From the NCBI GenBank assembly GCA_027491255.1, contig JAIXWM010000076.1, positions 42,044 through 106,043 of the forward strand: a stretch of 64,000 nt of DNA, written 5' to 3'. Under the pieces are notes generated by a model. The model was not told the DNA's origin. It worked only from the letters and a program-made list of their open reading frames with translations, and searched no databases. This stretch comes from Rubrivivax sp. GTDB lineage: Bacteria > Pseudomonadota > Gammaproteobacteria > Burkholderiales > Burkholderiaceae_C. Positions 54,926-64,000 of this stretch are shown one piece after another (positions within the stretch are counted from its first letter, which is position 1; each line of letters begins with the position of its first letter). The position numbers and the translations under genes are program-made.

Positions 54926-55668
54926 TCAGCCGGCCACACCGGCCGCGAGCAGCGGGCCGCTCGACACGCCCCCCTGCGGCGCCGGCGCGACGGCCAGCCC
55001 CAGGCGGACCGGCAGCTCGGCCAGCGACTCCAGCAAGCCGTCACACGCCAGACTGCGCGGGTCCTCGCCCTCGTTGTAGCCGTAGGGCACGCAGTACACA
55101 GGCATGCCGGCCGCGCGCGCGGCCTGCACGTCATTGACCGAGTCGCCCACCATCCACGCCCGCCCCGGCGCCACGCCCAGGTAAGAGCAGGCATGCAGCA
55201 GCGGCTGCGGGTCGGGTTTGCGGCGCTCGCAGCTGTCGCCGCCGACGACCAGGCGCAGGAAGATCGAAAGTTCCAGGCGCTCGAGCAGGCCGCAGGCAAA
55301 ACGGTGCTGCTTGTTCGTCACCACCGCCAGGGGCATGCCCGCGGCGTGCAAGGCCTGCAGGGCCTCGCGCGCGCCCGGGTAGGGTTGGGCAGCGCATTCG
55401 TCGATCGCCTGCAGCCGGCCGTAGTGGTGGAAAAAGCGCTCGACCAGCGCCGCGTGCCCCGCCGCGTCCAGGGCGAGCGCCTGCGCTGCGACCGCGCGCT
55501 GCACCAGGAAGGGCGCGCCCTTGCCGATCATGCGGCGCACGGCCTCGGGCGGCGGCGCCGCATGGCCGTGGTCGGCGAAGGCGCGCGCGAGCGCGAGCGC
55601 AATGTCGCCGGCGGTGTCCAGCAGCGTGCCGTCCAGGTCGAACAGCACGGCCTCGGGGCGGCGAGCCG

Positions 55669-55672
<4 letters not shown>
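54926..55672 (-). CDS. gph: Phosphoglycolate phosphatase
   Basis: 248 residues. HAD motifs: [15 protein letters not shown] (Asp12, Asp14), [15 protein letters not shown] and [12 protein letters not shown]. Gph removes 2-phosphoglycolate produced by DNA repair or photorespiration-like reactions. The ATG overlaps the glpK stop by ATGA, an unusual partner for gph, which suggests coexpression with glycerol use. Length and motifs agree with the family; other HAD phosphatases with similar length cannot be fully excluded. Confidence 0.88.
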
Positions 55673-57174
<1,502 letters not shown>

Positions 57175-57192
57175 GGCGGCGGGTCCTGCGCG

Positions 57193-57320
57193 GCAGTATT
57201 GAATGCCCGTGGCGGAGCGCCGATTGTCGTCAAGGGCAGGCCCGCGCGCCCGCCGGCCGCGTGCGGGTTTGCCCCCAATCGGCGCGGGGTCGCGCGCGCC
57301 TGCAGGCACCGCAATACTGC
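57193..57320. promoter_or_regulatory. Pair of 9-bp inverted repeats in the glpK/Bug divergent region
   Basis: GCAGTATTG (57193-57201) lies 19 bp from the glpK start and its exact reverse complement CAATACTGC (57312-57320) lies 54 bp from the Bug start, separated by 110 bp. This could be two operator half-sites for one regulator controlling both genes through a loop; coincidence is possible at this length. Confidence 0.4.
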
Positions 57321-57373
57321 TTACAGTTCGTGGGATTCACCAACGCCCCCATCCGAAGGAACCAGGAGTACCG

Positions 57374-58372
57374 ATGACTGCCTCCCGCCCCCGCCGCACC
57401 GTGCTCGCGCTGGCCGCGCTGCCGGCCCTGATGTCGGCCACCCTGTTCTGCGGCCCGGCCTCGGCCCAGACCTGGCCCGCCCGCACCGTCACCATCGTCG
57501 TGCCCTTCCCGCCCGGGGGCGGGCCGGACGTCGCCGCGCGCGTGCTGGCCGAGAAGCTGGCGCCGCGCTTCGGGCAGGCCGTGGTGGTGGAAAACCGCCC
57601 CGGCGCCGGCGCGCTCGTGGGCGCAGCCGCGGTGGCGCGGTCGGCGCCCGACGGTCACACGCTGCTGCTGACCCCGAACACCATGGCGATCTCTCCGCAC
57701 GTGCTGCCCAAAGGCGCCGGCGGCGGCGTCGACGTCCAGAAGGACCTGACCCCGGTCATCGCCCCGGCAACGACGCCGCTGGCCGTGGTGGCGCACCCGC
57801 AGCTCGGCGTGAACAACCTGCGCGACCTGGTCGCGCAGGTCAAGCGCAACCCCGGGCTGCCCTATGCCAGCGCCGGCAACGGCTCACCCATGCACTTCGC
57901 CGGCGAGATGTTCAAGCAGTCGGCGGGCGTGGACATGACGCACGTGCCCTACCGCGGCGTGGCCCCGTCGATCACCGGCACGCTCGCGGGGGACACGCGC
58001 GTGCTCTTCGTCGGCCTGGGCGGTGCGCTGCCCCACATCCGGGCCGGCAAGCTGGTGCCGCTGGCCGTGACCGAGAGCCGCCGCTCGGCGCTCATGCCCG
58101 ACGTGCCCACCGCCACCGAGCAGGGCGTGCGCGACGTCGAGGTCAACGCCTGGTACGGCATCTTCGCGCCCGCCGGCACCCCTGCGCCGGTGCTCGCGCG
58201 CATCAACCAGGAGGTCAACGAGGCGCTGAAGCTGGCCGACGTGCGGGAGAAGTTCCTCAACGCCGGCGTCGAGCCGCTGGGCGGAGACGCCCAGACCCTG
58301 GCCAACTTCATGCGCAACGACGACCAGCGCTACGGCGCGATCGCGCGCGCGCTGAACATCAAGGCCGATTGA
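57374..58372 (+). CDS. Bug-family (TctC) periplasmic receptor
   Basis: 332 residues; AGGAG (57364-57368) precedes the ATG by five bases. A Sec-type signal is followed by a TctC-like domain: ASAQTWPARTVTIVVPFPPGGGPDVAARVLAEKL, the NRPGAGALVGAAAVARSAPDGHTL loop, and VPYRGVAPSITGTLAGDTRVLF. Divergent from glpK, convergent with the next Bug gene. Confidence 0.94.
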   Translation: MTASRPRRTVLALAALPALMSATLFCGPASAQTWPARTVTIVVPFPPGGGPDVAARVLAEKLAPRFGQAVVVENRPGAGALVGAAAVARSAPDGHTLLLTPNTMAISPHVLPKGAGGGVDVQKDLTPVIAPATTPLAVVAHPQLGVNNLRDLVAQVKRNPGLPYASAGNGSPMHFAGEMFKQSAGVDMTHVPYRGVAPSITGTLAGDTRVLFVGLGGALPHIRAGKLVPLAVTESRRSALMPDVPTATEQGVRDVEVNAWYGIFAPAGTPAPVLARINQEVNEALKLADVREKFLNAGVEPLGGDAQTLANFMRNDDQRYGAIARALNIKAD

Positions 58373-58398
58373 GAGCGGCGCCGCGCTCGGCGCGGCTC
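58373..58398. terminator. Bidirectional hairpin between convergent Bug genes
   Basis: GAGCGGCGCCG (58373-58383) and CGGCGCGGCTC (58388-58398) form an 11-bp stem with one mismatch and a 4-base loop, filling the 27-bp gap between the two stops. Confidence 0.6.
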
Positions 58399-58399
58399 C

Positions 58400-59410
58400 T
58401 CATTCGGGCTTGATGTTGGCGTCCTTCACGACCTTCTTGTAGAGCTCGAACTCGTCGTTCATGGTCTGCGCGAAGTCGCGCGCGCTCGAGCCCACGGGCA
58501 CGCCGCCGCGCTCGCGCAGCCTGGCCTGCGTGGCGGGCTGGGCGATGAAGCCCTGGATCTCGGTGGACAGCCGGTCGACGATGGCCTGCGGGGTGCCCGC
58601 CGGCGCCATCACACCATGCCAGGGCTTGACGTCGAAGCCCGGGACGGTGTCGGCGATGGGCGCGAGGTCGGGCGCGAAGAAGGCCCGCTGCGCGCTCGAG
58701 ACGCCCAGCGCGCGCAGCTTGCCGGTCTGCACATGCGGCCAGGTGGTGGTGGCGGCGTCCATCGTCGCGACGACCTGGCCGCTGAGCAGGTCGGTCACCA
58801 TCGGCGCCGAGCCCTTGTAGGGCACGTGGATGGCCTGGGTGCCGGTGCGCTGCAGCAGCAACTCCATGCCCAGGTGCAGCGAAGAGCCGATGCCCGAACT
58901 GCCGTAGGCGACCTTGCCCGGATTGGCCTTCAGGTAGGCGACGAACTCGGCCAGCGTGCGCACCGGCACCTTTTCGGCGTTGACCGCCAGGACGAGCGGG
59001 GTGACGCCGACGAGCGAGATCGCGACGAAATCCTTCACCGGCTGGTAAGGGAAGGCCGAGGGCCGCACCGCCGGGTTGATGGCGTTGGCGGCGATGTTGC
59101 CCATGCCGATGGTGTAGCCATCGGGCGCTGCCTTGGCCACCGCGTCCATGCCCAGGCTGGAGCCGGCGCCGGGCCGGTTCTCCACCGTCACCGGCTGCCC
59201 CAGCCGGGCCTGCAGGTGCTCGGCCACCATGCGCGACATGACGTCGGCGGCGCCACCCGGCGGCACCGGGACGATGAACTTGATCGGCCGCGAGGGGTAG
59301 CCGGCCTGGGCCAGCACCTGCGAGGGCGCCAGGGCGGCGGTGGCGGCGAACGCCGCCAGGGCCAGGGGAAGGAGGCGGCGGGTGATCCGGGGGCGATTCG
59401 GTGTGCGCAT
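58400..59410 (-). CDS. Bug-family (TctC) periplasmic receptor, likely for sugar acids
   Basis: 336 residues; GGAG seven bases before ATG. Signal MRTPNRPRITRRLLPLALAA (cleavage near VLAQA), then YPSRPIKFIVPVPPGGAADVMSRMVAEHL, and the NRPGAGSSLGMDAVAKAAPDGYTI loop. It lies 67 bp after dgoA in the same direction, so it is probably part of the sugar-acid operon and delivers or senses the substrate. Confidence 0.94.
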   Translation of the reverse strand: MRTPNRPRITRRLLPLALAAFAATAALAPSQVLAQAGYPSRPIKFIVPVPPGGAADVMSRMVAEHLQARLGQPVTVENRPGAGSSLGMDAVAKAAPDGYTIGMGNIAANAINPAVRPSAFPYQPVKDFVAISLVGVTPLVLAVNAEKVPVRTLAEFVAYLKANPGKVAYGSSGIGSSLHLGMELLLQRTGTQAIHVPYKGSAPMVTDLLSGQVVATMDAATTTWPHVQTGKLRALGVSSAQRAFFAPDLAPIADTVPGFDVKPWHGVMAPAGTPQAIVDRLSTEIQGFIAQPATQARLRERGGVPVGSSARDFAQTMNDEFELYKKVVKDANIKPE

Positions 59411-59477
59411 GGGGGTCTCCTGGGGTGGTCGGACGAGGGGTGGCTTCAAGGACGGCGGGCGGGCGTGGGTGGGGCTG

Positions 59478-60104
59478 TCACGCCGGCCCCCACGCGGCGA
59501 GCAGCGCGCGCGCGCGGCTTTCGATCTCGGCGGGCGCGACACCCGGGCTGTAGAGCGACGAGCCGACGCCCGCGCCCACGGCGCCCGCAGCACGGTAGGT
59601 CGCCAGGTTGTCCAGGCCGACGCCGCCCACCGCGTACAGCGGCACGTCGCGCGGGAAGACGGCGCGCCAGGCCTTCAGCACCGGCGGGCCGAGCATCTCT
59701 CCCGGGAAGAGCTTGAGCCCGTCGGCCCCGGCCGCGAGCGCGGCAAAGCCCTCGCTGGGCGTGGCCACGCCCGGCATCGCCCACAGGCCGCGCGCCTTGG
59801 CGCGGCGCACGACGGCGGCGTCGAAGTTGGGCGCCAGCACCAGGCGCGCGCCGGCGTCGGCCACGGCGTCGACATCCTGCGGCGTGAGCACCGTGCCGGC
59901 GCCGATCAGCGCACGCCCGCCATGCGCAGAGGCCAGCCGGGCGATGCTGTCCAGCGGCCGCGGCGAGTTCATCGGCACCTCGATGACTTCGATGCCGGCG
60001 CCCAGCAGCGCCTGCGCGACGGCCAGCACCTCGTCGGGCGCGACGCCGCGCAGGATGGCGATGACGCCGCGGGGCGTGAGGTCGGGGGCGGGAGCCTGGT
60101 TCAT
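59478..60104 (-). CDS. dgoA: 2-dehydro-3-deoxy-6-phosphogalactonate aldolase
   Basis: 208 residues, correct for DgoA. A class I KDPG/KDPGal aldolase: VIAILRGV, acid/base Glu42 in IEVPMNS, the VGAGTV-like LIGAGTVLT, and Schiff-base Lys131 in ADGLKLFPGE, plus AVGGV. It splits KDPGal into pyruvate and glyceraldehyde 3-phosphate. dgoK is 25 bp upstream. Confidence 0.95.
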   Translation of the reverse strand: MNQAPAPDLTPRGVIAILRGVAPDEVLAVAQALLGAGIEVIEVPMNSPRPLDSIARLASAHGGRALIGAGTVLTPQDVDAVADAGARLVLAPNFDAAVVRRAKARGLWAMPGVATPSEGFAALAAGADGLKLFPGEMLGPPVLKAWRAVFPRDVPLYAVGGVGLDNLATYRAAGAVGAGVGSSLYSPGVAPAEIESRARALLAAWGPA

Positions 60105-60129
60105 GGTCGGGGCACTCGGGTTGGGGGGA

Positions 60130-61056
60130 TCACGCGCGCACCAGTCCCGCCGCGACCGCCACGCGCCACTGCCCTTGCAGCGTCACCTCGACGCCGGCAC
60201 GCACGCTGCGCAGGCCGGCGATGGTGAGCGCGGTCTCGTAGCGCCGGCACAGCTCGTCGTCGCCGATCAGCACCAGCGGCGCGCCACCGGCGGCCGGCCC
60301 TGGCGCTTCGGCTGTCGCCGCGCCGATCTCGATGCCCACCAGCAGGCCCGACAGGTAGTCCGGCAGGCCGCGCGGCGCTACGCGGCCCATCAGGCCGGCG
60401 GTGCGGGCCGCGAAGACCACGTGGTGGGCGCGGGCGTGCTCGGCCAGGCCCAGGCGCACGCCGCGGGCGTAGTCCTCGGGGCTGTCGTGGCCGAACTCCA
60501 TCAGCCGGCCCAGGAGGCCGTGCTTCGTCCACAGGCCGAAAAGCTCGCCGGTGAGCCAGGTCTGGAAACGCTCGATGCGACCGCCCTCCCCCGACCAGGC
60601 CCACTTGGCGTGGGTACCGGGCAGCACGGCGCAGGTGCCGGCGGGCAGGTCGGCGCCCCAGAGTTGCGTCTCCTCGCCGCGCATCACGTCATCGACGCCG
60701 TCGCTGCCGACGCAGCACAGGCCGGGCACGATGTGCAGCGCGCCGCCGCCCTGCAGCGGCACGCGCAACAACTGCGCAGCCACCTGCGCCAGCGTCGCCG
60801 GGCAGGCCGCGTAGGGCGCCTCCTGCCAGCCCTGGCGGCTGCCGATCATGCCGCTGGCGATGACGGGGAAGCGGTGGGCATCGAGCCAGTCGCCACACAG
60901 CGCGCGCAAGGCGGACTCGAAGCGACGCTCGGGCACCGCCATGATGCCGCCGGGCGCCGCGCGGCGCTCCAGCAGGCGGCCGCCGGCGCCCAGCAGGCTG
61001 GCCCGCAGGTTGGAGGTGCCCCAGTCCAGGGCCAGGAGTTGCGGGGTGTCGTTCAT
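60130..61056 (-). CDS. dgoK: 2-dehydro-3-deoxygalactonokinase
   Basis: 308 residues. The ATP-binding phosphate motif LALDWGTSNLRASLL, the substrate region IASGMIGSRQGWQEAPY, and VLPGTHAKWAW fit DgoK. It phosphorylates 2-keto-3-deoxygalactonate for DgoA. Seven bp separate it from the upstream dehydratase gene; both are one operon. Confidence 0.95.
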   Translation of the reverse strand: MNDTPQLLALDWGTSNLRASLLGAGGRLLERRAAPGGIMAVPERRFESALRALCGDWLDAHRFPVIASGMIGSRQGWQEAPYAACPATLAQVAAQLLRVPLQGGGALHIVPGLCCVGSDGVDDVMRGEETQLWGADLPAGTCAVLPGTHAKWAWSGEGGRIERFQTWLTGELFGLWTKHGLLGRLMEFGHDSPEDYARGVRLGLAEHARAHHVVFAARTAGLMGRVAPRGLPDYLSGLLVGIEIGAATAEAPGPAAGGAPLVLIGDDELCRRYETALTIAGLRSVRAGVEVTLQGQWRVAVAAGLVRA

Positions 61057-61063
61057 TCAAGCC

Positions 61064-62248
61064 TTATGCCACGCGGCCCGCCGCCTGCGCGTAAGCCCAC
61101 AGTGCCGGGGCCGGCTCGGCGCCGATGCCGGGGCCGTCGGGCACCGTGTAGTGGCCGGCCTCGCAGCGCATCGTGGTGTTCAGCAGCGGCAGGTGGCGGT
61201 CGAAGACCGAATGCTGGTACTCGTGCATGGGCACATTGGGCAGCACGCTGGCCGCCTGCAGGCTGGCGGCCAGGAACAGGCCGGTGCCGATGGTGGCATG
61301 CGGCATCACCTGCAGGTGGAAGGCCTGGGCCAGGCGGGCGATCTGCGAGAACTCGGTCACCCCGGTGTGCGCCATCTCGGGCTGCACGATGGCCATGGCG
61401 CGGCGCTCGAACCGCGGCATGGCCTCGTGCACGCTGTGCCATTCCTCGCCGAGCGCAACAGGCACCCGCGACTGCGCCGCCACGCGCGCCTGGCCTTCCA
61501 GGTCCTCGGGCGCGCAGGGCGCCTCGATGAACAGCGGGTTCGAGGCGGCCAGCCGCTCGCTCAAGGCCAGCGCCTGGGCGGCGTCGAACTTCCAGTGCAG
61601 GTCCACCATCAGCCGCACGCCCGGGCCCAGGGCGGCGCGCAGCGCGGCCATCTCCTCGGCAATGCCCTCGTGAGACACGACCCCGGCAAACTTGATCGCG
61701 TCGTGCCCGCGCGCGTGCAGCGCCTGCGCCATTTGCACGCGCTCCTGCAGCGTGCCCCCGGGCAGGCCCGAGGCGTAGGCCGGGATGCGCGCGTGGCGCC
61801 GTCCGCCGAGCAACTGGGCCAGCGACAGGCCGGCCAGACGGCCATGCAGGTCCCACACGGCGATGTCGAGCGCGGCGAGCGCGTCGCCCCAGAGTCCGCC
61901 CGAGCCGTTGCGCACCCGCATCAGGTCGTAAAGATCCTCGTGGATGACGACGGGCTCGCGCGGGTCGCGCCCGAGCAGTTGCGGGCCGAGCACGTCGGTG
62001 ACGATCTCGGTGACGGCACGCGGAGCGACGATGCCGTAGGTCTCGCCCCAGCCCACGCTGCCGTCGCTGGCGGTGAGCTTGACGATCACCGAGCGGTCCA
62101 CCGTGGGGTAGATGGTGCGGTTGCCGGCGCGCACGATGTAGCCGCCGGGCACGACGCGGTCGCCTGCGCCGGCCGGGCCGAGGTAGGGCACGTCACGCGG
62201 CAAGGTGACGATGAAGGCCTCGACGGCGGCAATGCGAGGAGTGGTCAT
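61064..62248 (-). CDS. Enolase-superfamily sugar-acid dehydratase (mandelate racemase/DgoD-like)
   Basis: 394 residues. The N-terminal capping domain is followed by the barrel with metal ligands in LMVDLHWKFD (Asp), PLFIEAPCAPED (Glu) and VALGEEWHS (Glu). The acid/base candidates are Lys in AIKFAG and His in QVMPHATIGTG. The dgoK-dgoA neighbours make D-galactonate dehydratase the first guess, but the AIKFAG segment (one Lys rather than KxK) and the VQPEMAHTG pattern allow another sugar acid (e.g. fuconate or arabonate). Confidence 0.88.
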   Translation of the reverse strand: MTTPRIAAVEAFIVTLPRDVPYLGPAGAGDRVVPGGYIVRAGNRTIYPTVDRSVIVKLTASDGSVGWGETYGIVAPRAVTEIVTDVLGPQLLGRDPREPVVIHEDLYDLMRVRNGSGGLWGDALAALDIAVWDLHGRLAGLSLAQLLGGRRHARIPAYASGLPGGTLQERVQMAQALHARGHDAIKFAGVVSHEGIAEEMAALRAALGPGVRLMVDLHWKFDAAQALALSERLAASNPLFIEAPCAPEDLEGQARVAAQSRVPVALGEEWHSVHEAMPRFERRAMAIVQPEMAHTGVTEFSQIARLAQAFHLQVMPHATIGTGLFLAASLQAASVLPNVPMHEYQHSVFDRHLPLLNTTMRCEAGHYTVPDGPGIGAEPAPALWAYAQAAGRVA

Positions 62249-62291
62249 CGGCTGCGGGGGCTGCGGTGCGGGCGCGTGGTGTGGGTGACGG

Positions 62292-63227
62292 CTAGACCGG
62301 CAACTGCGCTGCCGGCAGGAGCAGATCGGCCAGGTCGGCCAGGAAGGCATCGACGTCGGCGCGGTCGAGCGCGTCCAGGCGCGGGCCGCTGGCGCGCAGC
62401 AAGTCGCAGGCGATCAGGCCGCGCTTGACGAGCACGTGCTTGGTCAGCGACCAGCGGAAGACGGCCTGCACGTTCAGCACCGGCAGCATGCGGGTGAACA
62501 ACTCGCGCACGCGCGCCTCGTCGCCGAGGCGGTGGGCACGCATCAGGGCCACGTGCACTTCGGCCAGCTCGATCGCCGGCATGGTGCCCGCGGCGCCGCG
62601 GCGCAGTTCGTCGGTGATGTAGCGCCCGCCCGCGCCGCCGAAGACGCCCAGCAGGCTGGCCGGCGCCTGCGCGCGCACCTGCGTCAGGCGCTGGCCGCTG
62701 GGCAGCGTTTCTTCCTTGACGTAGCGCACGGCGGGCACCGCACGCGCCACCTCGAGCACGGCCGAGGCCTCGAGCCCGGCGCCCGCCGGCGGCGGCACGT
62801 TCTGCAGCATCAGCGCCACGCCGGGCACGGCCGCGGCGACGGCGGAGAAGAACGCGACCTGGTCTTCGACGCGCGGCCGGTCGGCCGGCACTGCCACCAT
62901 CACGGCCTGGGCACCGCCCGCCTGCGCCTGGCGTGCGAAGGCGATGGTCGCCTCGGCCTGCGTGCTGGAGGCACCCACGATCACCGGCACGCGCCCGGCC
63001 ACCTCGTCCAGCACCACATCCGTCAGCACGCGACGCTCGTCGGCGCTGAGCTGGGCCACCTCGCTGGCCACACCGGGGTAGGTGATGCCGTCCACACCAC
63101 AGGCCAGCAGGTAGCGCACGAGCCGACGCAGGCCGGGCACGTCGGGCTGGCCGGCGGCGTCGAAGGGTGTGGGCAGCACGGGAAACACGCCCGAAAGGAT
63201 GCCGGCGGCAGGCACAGAGGCCATCAT
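62292..63227 (-). CDS. DapA-family lyase/dehydratase with atypical active site
   Basis: 311 residues. TIM-barrel DHDPS/NAL family: Schiff-base Lys171 (VRYVKEET) and the VPVIVGASS strand. The usual GTTGE is GVASEV (Val53, Ala54) and the catalytic Tyr (YNVP) is Gln142 (LQNVP). The loss of both suggests a reaction other than the usual aldol cleavage, such as dehydration of a 2-keto-3-deoxy acid, as in L-2-keto-3-deoxyarabonate dehydratase. First gene of the operon with a palindrome 34 bp upstream. Either of two adjacent ATGs may be the start. Confidence 0.85.
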   Translation of the reverse strand: MMASVPAAGILSGVFPVLPTPFDAAGQPDVPGLRRLVRYLLACGVDGITYPGVASEVAQLSADERRVLTDVVLDEVAGRVPVIVGASSTQAEATIAFARQAQAGGAQAVMVAVPADRPRVEDQVAFFSAVAAAVPGVALMLQNVPPPAGAGLEASAVLEVARAVPAVRYVKEETLPSGQRLTQVRAQAPASLLGVFGGAGGRYITDELRRGAAGTMPAIELAEVHVALMRAHRLGDEARVRELFTRMLPVLNVQAVFRWSLTKHVLVKRGLIACDLLRASGPRLDALDRADVDAFLADLADLLLPAAQLPV

Positions 63228-63260
63228 GACTCCAGCGGGACGTGGAGAACATCCCGGAAA

Positions 63261-63277
63261 GTTTCAATCATTGGAAC
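63261..63277. promoter_or_regulatory. Near-perfect palindrome upstream of the sugar-acid operon
   Basis: GTTTCAAT-C-ATTGGAAC has one mismatch between arms and ends 34 bp before the ATG of the dapA-family gene, the position of a repressor operator. Symmetric sites of this size suit IclR or GntR regulators. A related sequence, CCAATGGAAC, occurs at about 63381-63390. Confidence 0.5.
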
Positions 63278-64000
63278 TCTGAGTGTAGCGGCGGGACTTG
63301 GGCGTTGGGAGCGTTGGCTTGTCCGTGTTTTCCCTTGAACCGCAGCGGCTGCCCAATCGAGTCAGGAGCGAATACTCCCATCCAATGGAACTGTCCAAAC
63401 ACGAGCCAGGTTGTCGTCGGGGGCGGATCTCATGAGGCAGGGCTGCAAGCGTCCCATGTGTCAAATGCTGCGGGCGCAGGGGACATGGCCGCCTCGAAGT
63501 GGGGTTTGGAATCGAGTTCCAGGGGCCCGTTCACGATGTACGCAACCCCAAGGCCTGGGACAGAGATCGTGTCCGAGCGACTGAGTGCCACCCCATCGCG
63601 GGCCCTCGGGACGAGGTGACCCCCTCCGCTCATGCCATGCGCGGGAGCGCTTGGCGCTCGCCAGGCACGACCAGTCCCCCGGACTGTTCGTGTCCGGGCT
63701 CGCTCACCCGGGCCAGGCTGCGCCCGGCCCTCCTCCTTTACTTCGCTGCGGGGGTCACCCCATCCCGAGGGCTGGCGAAGGGCTCGGCGACGCGGCTGCG
63801 CGGGGACCCCGGCCGTCGGCAGCGTCAACCGGATTCTGGCTGCGCCGGATCGCGAGGTTTTGACTCCAGCCGACCCTGCGGGCCAGTCTTTTCCAATCCA
63901 GGTATGAGCCTGGAGCAGCCTGAGATCGACGACGCGAAGCGAGTCGATCCGTTGTAGTTCTGTCCAGTGTATTGGGCCCTGGCTTTCGGATTCATCAACC
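63278..64000. other. Terminal region without a convincing gene
   Basis: About 720 bp with no recognised gene, tRNA or complete mobile element. Frames on both strands give low-complexity, Arg/Pro/Ser-rich peptides. A hairpin (GATCGAC at 63925-63931, GTCGATC at 63944-63950) lies near the right edge. A gene could begin just outside the window. Confidence 0.6.

Noticed and set aside
63430..63828. 132-codon minus-strand frame in the tail region
   Set aside because: Arg/Pro/Ser-rich composition, no recognisable domain or ribosome binding site, and overlapping frames of equal length on the other strand.

Overview
The window is chromosomal DNA from a very GC-rich betaproteobacterium, most likely order Burkholderiales (Rubrivivax/Leptothrix/Comamonadaceae type). 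The evidence is the kdsA-eno-ftsB order, the aat-bpt pair, the adjacent queG and tsaE, and five periplasmic 'Bug' (TctC-family) receptors, an expansion typical of this order. Genes are densely packed and often joined by ATGA or GTGA stop/start overlaps. I see no rRNA, tRNA, CRISPR array, prophage or complete insertion sequence.

Regions. (1) 1-2607: the 3' end of kdsA, eno, ftsB and an orphan gene. (2) 2617-7349 (+): FAD amino-acid oxidase, a protein joining a HyuA-like fragment to HyuB, a haloacid-dehalogenase-like HAD protein and a flavodoxin-like oxidoreductase. (3) 7471-17835: a LysR regulator divergent from a seven-gene (+) operon of Bug receptor, HyuA, HyuB, two degenerate M24 'creatinase-fold' proteins, an MmgE/PrpD protein and an amidohydrolase. 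(4) 17888-23873 (-): a second Bug receptor, a ferric-type ABC transporter (permease, ATPase, binding protein) and a nucleotidyltransferase. (5) 24070-32188 (-): Rieske oxygenase, glutamine-synthetase-like ligase, creatininase-family hydrolase, Ssu/Tau/Thi-type ABC transporter and FAD-linked oxidase, probably one catabolic unit for a nitrogen compound. (6) 32265-53420: mainly housekeeping genes (hslO, DUF455, DUF1800-DUF1501-xerD, Bug, DUF4382 lipoprotein, AEC carrier, queG, tsaE, an AmiC-type amidase, a large membrane protein, HDOD-GAF protein, RaiA-like protein, aat, bpt, NUDIX-MBL fusion). (7) 53752-57174 (-): glpK-gph and an alpha-methylacyl-CoA racemase. (8) 57374-63227: two convergent Bug receptors and a sugar-acid operon (dapA-family lyase, enolase-superfamily dehydratase, dgoK, dgoA). 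The last 770 bases show no convincing gene.

Most notable. A three-half-site operator (CATAG-N8-CTATG-N3/4-CATAG) lies in the same orientation, 73 and 83 bp upstream of two different Bug genes; one copy sits in the LysR divergent promoter, which suggests a two-locus regulon. The operon it controls combines hydantoinase/oxoprolinase subunits with two M24 homologues that have lost metal ligands, a combination I do not recognise as a described pathway. A HyuA fragment missing its ATP-binding motif is fused in frame to a full HyuB. Assignments rest on sequence motifs read by eye; no database search was possible.
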